Shown here in pieces: positions 36,365 through 47,200 of a DNA stretch of 64,000 nt. Positions within the stretch are counted from its first letter, which is position 1. Every line of letters starts with the position of its first letter. Source of the stretch: Mucilaginibacter kameinonensis. Its GTDB lineage: Bacteria; Bacteroidota; Bacteroidia; Sphingobacteriales; Sphingobacteriaceae. Location: contig NZ_RCWZ01000002.1 of the NCBI RefSeq assembly GCF_003675385.1, positions 1,364,001 to 1,428,000 on the forward strand, read 5' to 3'. Position numbers and translations under genes: made by a program. The notes below the pieces were generated by a model. The model searched no databases. It was not told the origin of the DNA and saw only the letters and a list, made by a program, of their open reading frames with translations.

Positions 36365-37093
36365 TTACTTTATAGAAAGATACAGTATAGCCGCAATAGA
36401 AGCACCTACCAACGGTGCTATAACGGGTATCCAGGCATAGGCCCAGTCACTGGTGCCTTTGCCTTTTATGGGGAGTATCATGTGCATAAAACGAGGCCCA
36501 AGGTCGCGGGCCGGGTTAATGGCGTAACCAGTGGTTCCACCTAACGACAAGCCTATCACCCATACCAGTAAAGCTACCGGGATTGCACCAATAGAACCCA
36601 GGCCAATTGGGGTTTTAGCAGGTGTGATTTCTGCGCCGGCAATGTAGAAGATGGTGAAAAGTAACACAAAAGCGCCAATTACTTCGCTGGCGATATTGGA
36701 AACATAATTACGTACGGCGGGGCCGGTGCAAAATACCGCCAGTATAGAGCCCGGATCATTGGTGCGTTTGAAGTGATCATAATACATGATCCAAACTAAA
36801 AAAGCACCCATACAGGCGCCTGCAAATTGGGCAATGATATAGGGTACAACGTTCGCCCAGGCAAACTTACCTGCAATAGCAAGTGCTATGGTTACAGCCG
36901 GGTTAAGGTGAGCGCCGCTATATGGCCCTGCAACTACTACTCCAACAAAAACCGCCAGACCCCAGGCTGTCGTGATCACTATCCATCCGCCGTTATTTCC
37001 TTTGGTGTCTTTTAAAACTACGTTGGCCACTACGCCATCGCCTAATAATATCATGAGCATGGTGCCTATCAGTTCGGCTATAAATGGTGACAT
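36365..37093 (-). CDS. glpF: Glycerol uptake facilitator (aquaglyceroporin)
   Basis: 242 residues, six membrane segments and two half-helices. The two NPA boxes are GAHLNPAVTIALA (residue ~65) and GYAINPARDLGPR (~195); the aspartate after the second NPAR is the mark of glycerol-conducting rather than water-only members. It lets glycerol cross the inner membrane. It lies 25 bases after glpK in the glpD-glpK-glpF direction. Confidence 0.95.
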   Translation of the reverse strand: MSPFIAELIGTMLMILLGDGVVANVVLKDTKGNNGGWIVITTAWGLAVFVGVVVAGPYSGAHLNPAVTIALAIAGKFAWANVVPYIIAQFAGACMGAFLVWIMYYDHFKRTNDPGSILAVFCTGPAVRNYVSNIASEVIGAFVLLFTIFYIAGAEITPAKTPIGLGSIGAIPVALLVWVIGLSLGGTTGYAINPARDLGPRFMHMILPIKGKGTSDWAYAWIPVIAPLVGASIAAILYLSIK

Positions 37094-37118
37094 GTTTAAA
37101 ATATTTTAATCGTGGATA

Positions 37119-38633
37119 TTAAATAGCAGATACAGGATGACCGGAATTAGACCAGCATTGGGCCGTGCTCACCGCGCGTTCCCAGCCGGCTATGCCGGTT
37201 TTTACTTCTTCCAGGTCATCACCCGGAGTAAATTCGGCCTCAACTGCCCATAGATGCTGAATTTCGGCTATATCTTTCCAGTAACCTACGGCCAAGCCGG
37301 CCATATAGGCTACGCCAAGCGCTGTGGTTTCGGTAACCTCTGGCCGGATCACTTTACAGTTTAATACGTCTGATTGAAATTGCATTAGCAGGTTATTGGC
37401 CGTAGCGCCACCATCAACCCTGAGCTCTTTAATTTCCATGCCTGCATCGGCTTCCATGGCTTTAAGTACATCCATGGTTTGATAAGCAATTGATGCCAAT
37501 GCCGCCCTTGAAATATGTGCCGCAGTCGCTCCGCGGGTTAAGCCAACTATTGCTCCGCGAACTTCGGGGTCCCAGTAGGGCGCTCCCAGGCCTGCAAATG
37601 CGGGCACAAAGTAAACGCCGGCGGTATCTTTTACGGATGTAGCCAGTTTTTCAATATCGGCCGAGGTTTTAATGATGCCAAGACCATCGCGCAACCATTG
37701 AACAACCGCTCCGCCTATAAAAATACTGCCCTCAAAAGCATAAGTGATCTCGCCATTTATCTTCCATGCAATGGTGGTAAGCAGGTTGTTTTTTGATTTG
37801 ATGAACTCCTGGCCAATATTCATCAGCATGAAACAACCCGTGCCGTAAGTGTTTTTCACCATGGCTTTATCAATACACATTTGCCCGAATAAGGCCGCAT
37901 GCTGATCGCCGGCGATACCCGCGATAGGGATTCTTTGCGCGAATATATTGTTGGCAGTATGACCATATAGTTCGCTCGATTGCTTTACTTCGGGCAATAC
38001 GCTTTTGGGGATATTAAATAATTGCAACAGCTCATCATCCCATTGCTGGGTACGGATGTTAAATAACATGGTGCGGCCCGCGTTAGTTACATCAGTAGCA
38101 TGTATTTCGCTGCGGGTTAATTGCCATATCAGCCAGCTGTCAACCGTGCCAAAGGCCAGCTCGCCTGCTTCGGCCTGCGCTCTTGCACCTTCAACGTTAT
38201 CCAAAATCCATTTTATTTTTGAACCCGAAAAGTAGGCGTCTATTACCAGGCCGGTTTTATCGCGGATCATATCGCTATGGCCGTTTTGTTTCAGCTTGTC
38301 ACAAAAGTCGGCGGTGCGCCTGTCTTGCCAAACTATCGCGTTGTAAACAGGTTCGCCGGTTTTGCGGTTCCAAACTATGGTGGTTTCGCGCTGATTGGTG
38401 ATGCCTATGGCTTTAATATTTCCGCCGCCTAATCCTGCTTTTGCTATTGCTTCTACGGCTACAGAGATCTGGCCCGCCCAAATCTCGTTAGGATCGTGCT
38501 CAACCCAGCCCGGTTTAGGAAAGTACTGTTTAAATTCTTTTTGTGCCGAAGTAATGATCTTGCCCGCGTGGTCAAAAATTATGGCCCGCGAACTGGTAGT
38601 GCCCTGGTCGAGCGCTAAAATATATTCCTGCAT
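37119..38633 (-). CDS. glpK: Glycerol kinase
   Basis: 504 residues, standard length. FGGY-family signatures: N-terminal [23 protein letters not shown] (phosphate-binding loop), [30 protein letters not shown], and C-terminal [23 protein letters not shown] with [17 protein letters not shown]. It phosphorylates glycerol to sn-glycerol-3-phosphate with ATP. It lies between glpD (55 bases upstream) and glpF. Confidence 0.98.
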   Translation of the reverse strand: MQEYILALDQGTTSSRAIIFDHAGKIITSAQKEFKQYFPKPGWVEHDPNEIWAGQISVAVEAIAKAGLGGGNIKAIGITNQRETTIVWNRKTGEPVYNAIVWQDRRTADFCDKLKQNGHSDMIRDKTGLVIDAYFSGSKIKWILDNVEGARAQAEAGELAFGTVDSWLIWQLTRSEIHATDVTNAGRTMLFNIRTQQWDDELLQLFNIPKSVLPEVKQSSELYGHTANNIFAQRIPIAGIAGDQHAALFGQMCIDKAMVKNTYGTGCFMLMNIGQEFIKSKNNLLTTIAWKINGEITYAFEGSIFIGGAVVQWLRDGLGIIKTSADIEKLATSVKDTAGVYFVPAFAGLGAPYWDPEVRGAIVGLTRGATAAHISRAALASIAYQTMDVLKAMEADAGMEIKELRVDGGATANNLLMQFQSDVLNCKVIRPEVTETTALGVAYMAGLAVGYWKDIAEIQHLWAVEAEFTPGDDLEEVKTGIAGWERAVSTAQCWSNSGHPVSAI

Positions 38634-38688
38634 AATTTGGTTTGGTTTACCTTGGTTTATTAATTGAATATCACATTAAAATTGATAT

Positions 38689-40269
38689 TTAATGCGGTGT
38701 TAGTATATAATTTTTTGCTGTTTCATTAAAGGCGTTTATTTGTGCCGTTTCCCATACCGCATCTTTTCCTAATTCGCCGGCAATTAGGCGGGCAACTTCA
38801 GCTGCCATCTTGATAGCCAGGCGGGCATTTAGAAATAAAACCCTCGTTCGGCGTGCCAGGATATCTTCAACAGTCCTTGCCATTTCATTCCGTACCGACC
38901 AGATCACTTCGCCCTTAGTATAACTACTATCCGGATGAACAGGGTTTTTCCAGTCAGCATTTTCGTTATACAAAGCCTGTATCTTCTCAATGTCGTTTCC
39001 GTAAACAAACATGGGGTTGCTACGATCGGGATTTGGCCTGCTGCCATGGATAGCTAATGATTCGGTTTTACAAGGCACATTTTTAAGGCTCCCGATTTCA
39101 ATGGCTTGGTTAACAATATCCTCGGCCATTTTGCGGTAGGTTGTCCATTTGCCGCCGGTTATGGTAATTAATCCGGATTCGGAAACAATCAATTTATGGC
39201 TCCGCGAAATTTCTTTTGTTTTTGACGATCCGTCTTGTGGGGCGGCAAGCGGCCGTAAACCGGCAAATACACTTAAAACATCTGCACGGGTAGGGGTTTT
39301 GGTTAAGTATTTGCCTGCGGTCCTTAAAATAAACTCTACTTCCTCATCCAAGGCTACGGGCTCAAGGCTGTGTGAGTCGATAGGAGTATCCGTAGTGCCT
39401 ATTAATAATTTCTCATGCCACGGAACCGCGAAAAGTACACGCCCGTCTTCTGTTTTCGGGATCATCAGGGCGTCTTCTGCCGGTAAAAATGACCGGTCGA
39501 GTACAAGGTGAACGCCCTGGCTTGGCCTAACCATTGGTTTCTTTTCGGGCGTATCCATTTTAAGTACATCGTCAACAAAAACGCCGGTGGCATTAATTAC
39601 AGTTTTAGCTTTTAGCTCGTAATTGGTGTTGCTTTCGATATCGGTGGTTTTTACTCCCGCAATTTTGCCATCCGTGTCTTTGATCAATCCGCTTACTTTA
39701 AAGTAATTTAAGAGTGTAGCACCTTGCTCAATGGCAGTTTGCGCCAGGTTAATCGCTAAACGGGAGTCATCAAACTGTCCGTCATGATAAACAACGCCAC
39801 CATGCAGGCCTTTTTCTTGTATGCCGGGTAAGCGTTTAATAGTTTCTTTTTTGGAGATATGTTTTGCCCGGCCAAAGCTCAGCTTGCCTGCAAGGATATC
39901 GTAAATACTGAGGCCTATGGTGTAAAAAACACCATCCCACCAACTGTAATTGGGGATAATAAAACTTTCGTTTTTTACAAGGTGCGGGGCGTTGTTTAAT
40001 AGTAATCCCCGCTCGCGCAAAGCTTCGCGTACCAATCCAATATCCCCTTGTGCAAGGTAGCGTACCCCTCCATGAACCAGTTTCGTAGCCCGGCTCGAAG
40101 TACCCTTGGCAAAATCTGCCTGTTCCAATAATAAAGTAGAGAAACCACGCGATGCTGCATCCACCGCAGCACCAAGTCCTGTAGCGCCACCGCCTATGAT
40201 AATCAGGTCCCAAATCTTTTCCGTATTGGTAAGGTGCCCGAGATTAGCTTCTCTTGTAAATGGATTCAT
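38689..40269 (-). CDS. glpD: FAD-dependent glycerol-3-phosphate dehydrogenase
   Basis: I start at ATG 40269 (526 residues); a TTG at 40290 would add 7 residues but lies inside the operator region. The FAD-binding motif is DLIIIGGGATGLGAAVDAASRGFSTLLLEQ near residue 25, followed by KGTSSRATKLVHGGVRYL, the GlpD signature, and GGKWTTYRKMAEDIV near 375. It is membrane-associated and passes electrons from glycerol-3-phosphate to quinone, giving DHAP. It is the first gene of glpDKF; its ATG overlaps one arm of the putative GlpR operator. Confidence 0.96.
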   Translation of the reverse strand: MNPFTREANLGHLTNTEKIWDLIIIGGGATGLGAAVDAASRGFSTLLLEQADFAKGTSSRATKLVHGGVRYLAQGDIGLVREALRERGLLLNNAPHLVKNESFIIPNYSWWDGVFYTIGLSIYDILAGKLSFGRAKHISKKETIKRLPGIQEKGLHGGVVYHDGQFDDSRLAINLAQTAIEQGATLLNYFKVSGLIKDTDGKIAGVKTTDIESNTNYELKAKTVINATGVFVDDVLKMDTPEKKPMVRPSQGVHLVLDRSFLPAEDALMIPKTEDGRVLFAVPWHEKLLIGTTDTPIDSHSLEPVALDEEVEFILRTAGKYLTKTPTRADVLSVFAGLRPLAAPQDGSSKTKEISRSHKLIVSESGLITITGGKWTTYRKMAEDIVNQAIEIGSLKNVPCKTESLAIHGSRPNPDRSNPMFVYGNDIEKIQALYNENADWKNPVHPDSSYTKGEVIWSVRNEMARTVEDILARRTRVLFLNARLAIKMAAEVARLIAGELGKDAVWETAQINAFNETAKNYILTPH

Positions 40270-40312
40270 TTTATTTCGATATTTATTCAAATATATAAAA
40301 TCGAAATAAAAT
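40268..40312. promoter_or_regulatory. GlpR/DeoR-type operator candidate
   Basis: Perfect 13-bp inverted repeats ATTTTATTTCGAT (40268-40280) and ATCGAAATAAAAT (40300-40312), centres 32 bp apart (three helical turns). DeoR/GlpR proteins favour TTCG/CGAA half-sites. It lies between glpD and the divergent DeoR-family gene and covers the glpD start codon. Confidence 0.7.
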
Positions 40313-40347
40313 AAAACTAAATGAAATATAAAATAATTTTATTTGGT

Positions 40348-40355
40348 TACTTTTG
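40348..40355 (+). promoter_or_regulatory. Candidate -7 box of the DeoR-family gene
   Basis: TACTTTTG fits TAnnTTTG exactly, 66 bases upstream of the ATG at 40421. A -33 TTTG is not at the expected distance, so support is partial. Confidence 0.35.
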
Positions 40356-40420
40356 ATGTATTAGAGAAGCGATAGGCTCTTTTAAAATTTATAGTCAGTT
40401 TTTCTGTTTAATTTAGCTTT

Positions 40421-41185
40421 ATGAGTAAAAATACCGATCGGCATAAGTTTATCCTGCAAAAAGTTGAGACAGATGGTTTTGTAAATGTGCAGGACTTGAG
40501 TGGCGAGTTAAATGTTTCGGAAGTTACAATCCGAAAGGACCTGAAACTTTTAGAAGATAAAAACCTGCTCTTCAGAACGCATGGCGGGGCAAGTAAGACG
40601 AATCCATACGCCAATGACAGGCCGGTAGCCGAAAAGGAAAAACTGAACGGCCCCGAGAAGAAGAGAATAGCTTTCGAGGCCGCCGCCCGTATCGACGCTA
40701 ATGATTCGGTTATCATAGCATCGGGCACCACCATGCTTGCGTTGGCCCGTGCTATGCAGCCTAATAAACATCTTACTGTTGTTACAGCAGCCCTTCCGGT
40801 AGCGCTTGAGTTATTGCAACATCCCCAGGTTGATATTGTTCAATTGGGCGGACAAATGCGTAATACCTCATCATCTGTAACGGGCAACTATGCGGAGCTG
40901 ATGCTGGATGATATGCTATGCGGCGTGCTGTTTTTAGGGGTAGATGGTATCGATCCGGAAATAGGGTTAACCACTACCAATTTATCCGAAGCAAGGCTCA
41001 ATCAAAAAATGATCAACGCAGCCCAAACTACTATTGTACTGGCCGATAGTACAAAGTTCGGCAAACGGGGCCTGGCGAAGATCTGCGCGCTTGATCAAAT
41101 CAATGAGATCATTACCGATAGTGGCATTAGCCCGGTAATGCTCAATATGCTGGAAGAAAAAGGGGTAAAGGTTACTGTTGTTTAG
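40421..41185 (+). CDS. DeoR/GlpR-family transcriptional regulator
   Basis: 254 residues, normal for the family. The N-terminal HTH is HKFILQKVETDGFVNVQDLSGELNVSEVTIRKDLKLLEDKNLLFRTHGGA, the DeoR signature. The effector domain resembles sugar-phosphate isomerases: VIIASGTTMLALARAM near 103, QLGGQMRNTSSSVTGNYAE near 145, FLGVDGIDPEIGLTT near 170, VLADSTKFGKRGLAKI near 205. Its position divergent from glpD and the palindrome between them argue that it represses glpDKF and senses glycerol-3-phosphate (inference). Confidence 0.93.
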   Translation: MSKNTDRHKFILQKVETDGFVNVQDLSGELNVSEVTIRKDLKLLEDKNLLFRTHGGASKTNPYANDRPVAEKEKLNGPEKKRIAFEAAARIDANDSVIIASGTTMLALARAMQPNKHLTVVTAALPVALELLQHPQVDIVQLGGQMRNTSSSVTGNYAELMLDDMLCGVLFLGVDGIDPEIGLTTTNLSEARLNQKMINAAQTTIVLADSTKFGKRGLAKICALDQINEIITDSGISPVMLNMLEEKGVKVTVV

Positions 41186-41189
41186 GAGA

Positions 41190-42218
41190 TTAAGCGTTGT
41201 TTGATGACGATCGCACAATCAGTTGCGTATCCACTTTTTCGGTAGTAAACTCTTCAACCGGCCATTTACTTTCAATGGTTTTGATAAGCATTTCTGTTGC
41301 CATTTGTCCTATTTGGAAAGCGGGCTGACGGATCACTGTTAAAGGAGGATCAAACAGTTCAACAACATCCGAATTGGTGAAACCTGCAATGGCGATATCT
41401 CCCGGAACCTTAAATCCCCATTTTTTTAATATCGACATACTGCTGATGGTGAGCCTGTCGCTACCAATAAAAATTGCTTCGGGACGATCATCCAATGCCA
41501 TTAACTCCTTAAGCACAAGCTCAACCTCATCCTGGATCATGCCACCGTGGTTACAATGTTTAATGTATTCGGGCCTGAGTTCGATGCCGTGCTTATCAAG
41601 TGCTGCTTTATAGCCGTCAAAACGCTCATGGCTAATGAGCAGGTTATTTGAATTGGTAAGATGGGCAATCTTAGTAAAACCCGAATTAATCAATGTTTCG
41701 GTGCCATTAAACGATCCCTGGAAATTATCGGCAACTACTTTGTGCGTATTCAGATCGGGAGCGGCCCTGTCAAAAAATACTATCGGAAATCCTTTGTCAA
41801 GCAGGTATTTGTATTGTGATGTATCTGTTGTTTGCGCCGCTAATGACACCAGCAAACCATCCACATGCCTCGATAGCAAGTGCTTTACATTGGCGCTTTC
41901 CCTGTCAAATGACTCGTGTGTTTGAGTGATGATAACGTGATAGCCCCGGTTATAAGCGATGGATTCGATGCCATTAATAGCCTGCGAAAAATAGTCATTG
42001 GCCACCTCGCATACTACTACACCTATAGAGTGGCTTTTTTGCTCCTTAAGGCTTAACGCGATAGGATTGGGACGATAGTTGATCTTTTCAGCATACTCCA
42101 GGACAAGTTTTTTGGTTTCGGTACCTATTTCATAGCTCCCGTTCAGTGCCCGTGATACGGTTGAGGTTGACACACCCAAAGCCTTGGCAATATCCTTAAT
42201 AGTGACTGATTCAAACAT
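41190..42218 (-). CDS. LacI-family transcriptional regulator
   Basis: 342 residues. The HTH is TIKDIAKALGVSTSTVSRALNGSYEIGTETKKLVLEYAEKINYRPNPIALSLK, with the hinge helix, followed by a periplasmic-binding-like sensor domain (SIGVVVCEVANDYFSQAINGIESIAYNRGYHVIITQT; RPEAIFIGSDRLTISSMSILKKWGFKVPGDIAIAGFTNSD). It is divergent from the ECF sigma/fecR/susCD/fucosidase cluster, with two CG-centred palindromes between, so it likely represses itself and that cluster in response to a sugar. It is convergent with the DeoR-family gene with only 4 bases between stops. Confidence 0.94.
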   Translation of the reverse strand: MFESVTIKDIAKALGVSTSTVSRALNGSYEIGTETKKLVLEYAEKINYRPNPIALSLKEQKSHSIGVVVCEVANDYFSQAINGIESIAYNRGYHVIITQTHESFDRESANVKHLLSRHVDGLLVSLAAQTTDTSQYKYLLDKGFPIVFFDRAAPDLNTHKVVADNFQGSFNGTETLINSGFTKIAHLTNSNNLLISHERFDGYKAALDKHGIELRPEYIKHCNHGGMIQDEVELVLKELMALDDRPEAIFIGSDRLTISSMSILKKWGFKVPGDIAIAGFTNSDVVELFDPPLTVIRQPAFQIGQMATEMLIKTIESKWPVEEFTTEKVDTQLIVRSSSNNA

Positions 42219-42230
42219 AATTTAGTCCGC

Positions 42231-42240
42231 AAACCGGTTT
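42231..42240. promoter_or_regulatory. LacI-type operator candidate (AAACCGGTTT)
   Basis: A 10-bp perfect palindrome centred on CG, 12 bases upstream of the lacI-family start codon; this form is known for LacI-family sites. It suggests autoregulation. Confidence 0.45.
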
Positions 42241-42448
42241 TTAAATATCAGTAAAACATTTAATACTGACTAAGTTATTTTTTAAACGAAATGTTTGCCG
42301 GCGCTTTAAGTGTTAGAATTAATGAACGATATCAACAGATTGACAGGCCTTTGATTGATTATGTCCCGATTAATTAATTGTGATATTGATTTTTGAAGTT
42401 GATGTAAAATAATTGTTATAATTACTACATTGTACCTGATTTCAATTG

Positions 42449-42460
42449 TAAAACGTTTTA
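42449..42460. promoter_or_regulatory. LacI-type operator candidate (TAAAACGTTTTA)
   Basis: A 12-bp perfect palindrome centred on CG, 15 bases upstream of the sigma-factor ATG. With the palindrome at 42231 it brackets the divergent promoter region. Confidence 0.5.
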
Positions 42461-42475
42461 TCCCCTGGTTAAGCT

Positions 42476-43096
42476 ATGTCTCACGAACAAATTGTTCATG
42501 ACGATCATAATACTGCTACGTGGCTTGCTTTTAAAGAAGGCAATTGGGATGCTTACACCCGCTTATATAACAATCATTTTAAGATCCTCAATAATTACGG
42601 ATACAAATTTACACGGGATGTAAACGTAATTGAAGATGCCATACACGATCTTTTCATCAGGCTTTGGACAAACAGGGCAGGTTTGGGTAACCCGGTTTCG
42701 GTAAAAAACTATCTTTTCAAATCCCTGCGAAGCATTATTTTTCGCAAGCTGCAATCAAAATCGCGCTTTGTTGACCTGGACGACGAAGCTGAGCATAATT
42801 TTCCTTTCGAAATTTCATTCGATCAGCAGATCATTGCAGACGAAGAGGAGCTGGAGCTACAGAAAAAAATCAAGTTTCATATAAAAACATTGCCGCCGCG
42901 GCAGCAGGAAATCATATATCTCCGCTTTTATGAGGGTTTAGGCTATGATGAAATAGCCGATATCATGGAAATTAACGTGAGTTCGGCTTATAAATTGATC
43001 TATAAGGCCTTTGATAATCTTCAGGATGTGCTTAAAGTATCCAAATTGGCTATTGTTTTAGCGCTGTATTCGTGCTTTTGCGTAAATAATCGCTAA
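42476..43096 (+). CDS. ECF-type RNA polymerase sigma factor
   Basis: 206 residues. Region 2: NWDAYTRLYNNHFKILNNYGYKFTRDVNVIEDAIHDLFIRLWTNR. Region 4: LPPRQQEIIYLRFYEGLGYDEIADIMEINVSSAYKLIYKAFDNLQDVL. It belongs to the FecR-linked group and precedes its anti-sigma gene by 80 bases. It should drive the susCD pair and fucosidase downstream. A hydrophobic tail (LAIVLALYSCFCVNN) at the C-terminus is a little unusual and might bring it near the membrane. Confidence 0.94.
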   Translation: MSHEQIVHDDHNTATWLAFKEGNWDAYTRLYNNHFKILNNYGYKFTRDVNVIEDAIHDLFIRLWTNRAGLGNPVSVKNYLFKSLRSIIFRKLQSKSRFVDLDDEAEHNFPFEISFDQQIIADEEELELQKKIKFHIKTLPPRQQEIIYLRFYEGLGYDEIADIMEINVSSAYKLIYKAFDNLQDVLKVSKLAIVLALYSCFCVNNR

Positions 43097-43176
43097 AAAA
43101 TAAATTTTTTTTCAGTTTGTAGGGATAATTGGGATAGGGTGCTGTCTATAAGGGTAAAATAACAACCTTATATCCA

Positions 43177-44208
43177 ATGCTAACCTCAAAATATATTAAT
43201 TATACCCTTGCCGATTATTTAGAAGATGACGATTTTGTTCGTTCGGTCATCAATCCATCTGCAAATGATGGTTTATTATGGCAGGAAGTAGCTGTCCAAT
43301 ATCCCGGTCAGCGAAAAATAATTGCGGATGCATCAAAAGTCATCACCACTTACCGGAAGCAGGACGTTTTTGCCAATAGTAATAACCAGGAGAAAGTTTG
43401 GCTTCGGATAGCAACTACTCTACAAACCGAGCAGGCACGACCAAAGGTGTTTTCATTAAACAGGTACCTGCGTGTTGCCGCGATGTTACTGCTGGTATCG
43501 TCTATCGGTATCGCGCTGTGGCTGACTAAAGTCCGTCAGCAAGAAATAGACACCCCCTTTGGCGAATTGCGTACAGTTAACTTGCCCGATGGTTCAACCG
43601 TTGTGCTTAACGGAAACTCAAAATTAAGCTACAAAGACAATTGGGATAAAAATCCGCGTGAGGTTTGGATAAGCGGCGAGGGCTTGTTTAATGTGAAGCA
43701 TATCAATAAAGACCCCCATTCAATAAAACCGGCCGAACGATTTATCGTGCACTGCTCAGATATGAATATCGAAGTGTTGGGCACAACCTTTAATGTACGG
43801 AGCCGCCACAATAAAACTGATGTAGGGCTGGTGCAAGGAAAGATTAGGCTTGATTATGTCGACGCGGTGTCTGCAAAGCAATCGCTGATTATGAAGCCGG
43901 GCGACTATGTGCGCCATGCTTATAAGAAAAACGTTACCCGCGTTTTTCTCCCGGCTCCGGAAAAAATTACCAAATGGACAAAGCACCAGCTTTTATTTAA
44001 TGACGCTACCCTGGCGCAGATCAGCGAGATCATGACCGATGACTATGGTTATCATGTTAGTTTTTCAAGTCCTGAATTAACCACGCTCAAAATAGAAGGA
44101 GAGATAAATGTGCCGAATGTTGATGAGCTGATAGAAACCATCTCTACTACGCTTCCTGTAAAAATTATACGCACCGATAAAAATATCACTATTACTAAAC
44201 AAAACTAA
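43177..44208 (+). CDS. FecR-family anti-sigma factor
   Basis: 343 residues. Cytoplasmic N-terminus of ~90 residues, a membrane helix VAAMLLLVSSIGIALWLT near 94-111, and the periplasmic FecR core: GELRTVNLPDGSTVVLNGNSKLSYKDNW, REVWISGEGLFNVKH, EVLGTTFNVRSR. The C-terminal DUF4974-like section has LIETISTTLPVKIIRTDKNITI. It pairs with the upstream sigma factor and the STN-bearing SusC 20 bases downstream. Confidence 0.94.
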   Translation: MLTSKYINYTLADYLEDDDFVRSVINPSANDGLLWQEVAVQYPGQRKIIADASKVITTYRKQDVFANSNNQEKVWLRIATTLQTEQARPKVFSLNRYLRVAAMLLLVSSIGIALWLTKVRQQEIDTPFGELRTVNLPDGSTVVLNGNSKLSYKDNWDKNPREVWISGEGLFNVKHINKDPHSIKPAERFIVHCSDMNIEVLGTTFNVRSRHNKTDVGLVQGKIRLDYVDAVSAKQSLIMKPGDYVRHAYKKNVTRVFLPAPEKITKWTKHQLLFNDATLAQISEIMTDDYGYHVSFSSPELTTLKIEGEINVPNVDELIETISTTLPVKIIRTDKNITITKQN

Positions 44209-44228
44209 AACCCCTAAACAAACATTTT

Positions 44229-47200
44229 ATGCGAAAACTCGACTCATCAAATTTTTTTAGATGTTGCTGTTTCCTGATGGTTTTGCTCGGCCAGTCGGTT
44301 TACGGTTTTGCCCAGATGGCATTAACCAGTAACAACCGTGTGCACGCCAAAAGCTTCGGTTATACAGCACCTCAGGCTGTTGAAAGCAAGGTTTTACTGA
44401 AAGACGCGCTCGATAACTTGAAAAAACAGTTTAATGTTCAGATAGCTTACCAGGAAGGTTTGCTTGATAACAAGTTTGTACCGGTAAATTTAACCACCAA
44501 CATAAGCCAGTTAACACTTGATGATAATTTAAAACAATTGTTATCTGCTTTCCAGCTAACTTATCGTAAGATAAATGATAACCAGATTTCCATTTTTACA
44601 GTAAAGGATGTTAATGTGGCTGTTGCAGCGGTTACATTAACCGGTAAAGTTGTTGATGCTGGCGATGGGCAGCCGGTTATTGGCGCGTCGGTTTACTTAA
44701 AAATGGATAATAAAGTGGGTGCAACCACCGATTTGTCAGGTAATTTTAAGTTGATAATACCAGACAAGTATGCGGGTAAGCCTTTAACCCTTGTGGTAGC
44801 CTATGTAGGATATAACCAGGAAGAAGTGCCTGTAACCGACCCTGCATCGCCTTTACAAATTAAACTCGCGCAAAATAACAAAGCCCTTAATGAGGTTGTA
44901 GTTACCGCGCTTGGTATCAGCAAGCAGAAAAAATCATTAGGCTATTCTGTTACCGAGGTGAAGGGTGCCGAATTTACCCAGGCACGTGAAAATAACGTAG
45001 CCAACGCGCTTACCGGTAAAGTGGCTGGTGTTAATGCGGCTGGCTTATCAACCGGTCCCGGCGGATCAAGCCGCGTGGTGATCAGGGGTAATGGCGGCCT
45101 TGCAGGTGACAACCAGCCTTTGTATGTGGTAAACGGTATGCCGATTGATAACAGCGTGCCGGGTGGTGCTGCAACTGTTAACGGTATCACCAACAACGTT
45201 GACCGTGGCGATGGTATAGCAGCTATCAATCCTGATGATATTGAATCGATTAGCGTGCTTAAAGGTGGTACTGCTGCCGCGCTTTACGGTTCAAGGGCGG
45301 CAAATGGTGTTATTTTGATCACCACCAAAAAAGGTCGCATCCAAAAAGGCGTAGGGGTTGAGTTTAACTCTACAGCTACCTATGATAATGTTGCTGTGTT
45401 TCCTGATTATCAGTATGAATACGGACAGGGTGACGGTGGCGTAAAACCAACCACACTGGCAGCCGCACAAGCCAGCGGAAGACGCTCATGGGGAGCGAAA
45501 ATTGATGGCTCAACCGACTATGTTGCTGTCGACGGGCTTGCACACCCTTATGTAGCGCAGAAAAACAACCTTAAAAACTTTTACCAAACAGGTAGCACTT
45601 ATACCAATAGCCTCGCATTTGTAGGTGGCAATGAAGCATTCACCTATAGGTTTTCGGCTGCTGATTTGAACAGTAAAGGTATTTTGCCAGGTACCACCTA
45701 TGATCGGAAAACCTTTAACCTTGCACTTAACGGAAAGCTAAGCAACAAGCTCTCAATTGAAGCCTTAGCCCAGTACAACGTTGAAACAGGCCATAACCGT
45801 ACCGGCGCAGGCGACGCGTTGGGCAACCCTAACTGGACACCGCTTGAAGTGGCCAACACGGTCGATGTTCGCTGGCTTAAACCGGGGTATGATGCCATGG
45901 GTAACGAGATGGTATGGAATGATGCGTCTATTGCCTCAAATGGATATTTTGTGATCAATAAATATAAAGAGGACGATGTAAAGAACCGTTTTATAGGCCA
46001 GGGATCAATCATTTATTCGCCTATAAAAGACCTTACTTTTAAGGCAACTATCAGCCGCGACTTTTTTAACTACAACTACACCAACATACTGCCAACCGGT
46101 ACCTTATATACTCCCAATGGTCAGTACGCCGGTATCAAATCGGATGTATCTGAAACAAACGAATTGGCTACAGTTAGTTACCGGACTAAGATTATCAGCG
46201 ATTTAAACGTGGGTGTTTTGGGTGGTGTAAACAGCCGTAAAAACACAACAAACCAGTTAACGTTTAGCGGTTCGCAATTTACTATCCCTTATTTTTACAG
46301 TTTTACCAACCTTGCTGTTTCATCAACAACACCGTATAATGCCAAAATCGTAACCAACTCGGTTTTTGGCTCCGCCGATTTTGATTACAAGAGCCTGGTG
46401 TTCCTGTCGTTCACCGGCAGAAAAGATTGGTTTTCGACACTTAGTCCTAAAAGTAACAGCATTTTCTATCCAAGTATTGGCGGCAGCTTTATCCTGTCAG
46501 ATGCTGTTAAACTTCCTGAGTTTTTTAACATGGCCAAACTGCGCGGTTCATGGGCGCAGGTAGGTGGCGGTGCTCCCGATCCATATGTTATCAACCTTAC
46601 TTACAGCAACGTGCCAAGCGCCGGACAGCCGCTGCAAAACGTAACAAGCAATAACATCACCAACAGCAACCTTAAGCCTTACACTTCAACAACGTTTGAA
46701 GGTGGTTTTGAGTTGCAGATGCTCAAGAACCGTTTAGGTTTGGATGTTACCTTGTATGATCGTAAAACAACTAACGATATCGTAAACACGGCCATTTCTT
46801 CAACATCGGGCTATAATAATGTGATTCTGAACGTTGGCGAAGTAAGCAATAAGGGTATTGAGGTTTTATTGAATGGCACACCTGTAAAAACAGCCAATTT
46901 CACCTGGACTACAAGCTATAACGTGGCTTACAATGATAATAAAGTTGTTAAACTGGCACCAGGTCTTAACACCATTCAGTTGGCTACCTCGGTAGGTAAC
47001 TGGGGTATTTTAGATAATATTGAAGGCAAACCATTTGGTATGCTGGTTGGTACCCGCATGCAAAAGGATGCTCAAGGCAATGTGGTATTTAATGCCACAA
47101 CAGGCTTGCCGGTACAAACCCCGCTGCAGCAACTCGGTAAAAGTGTTGCCCCGCTTACTATGGGTTTAACAAACGAATTCAGGTATAAGCGCTTCTCATT

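Noticed and set aside
40270..40290. TTG start for glpD at 40290.
   Set aside because: It would put the first codons inside the operator spacer; ATG at 40269 gives a normal N-terminus.
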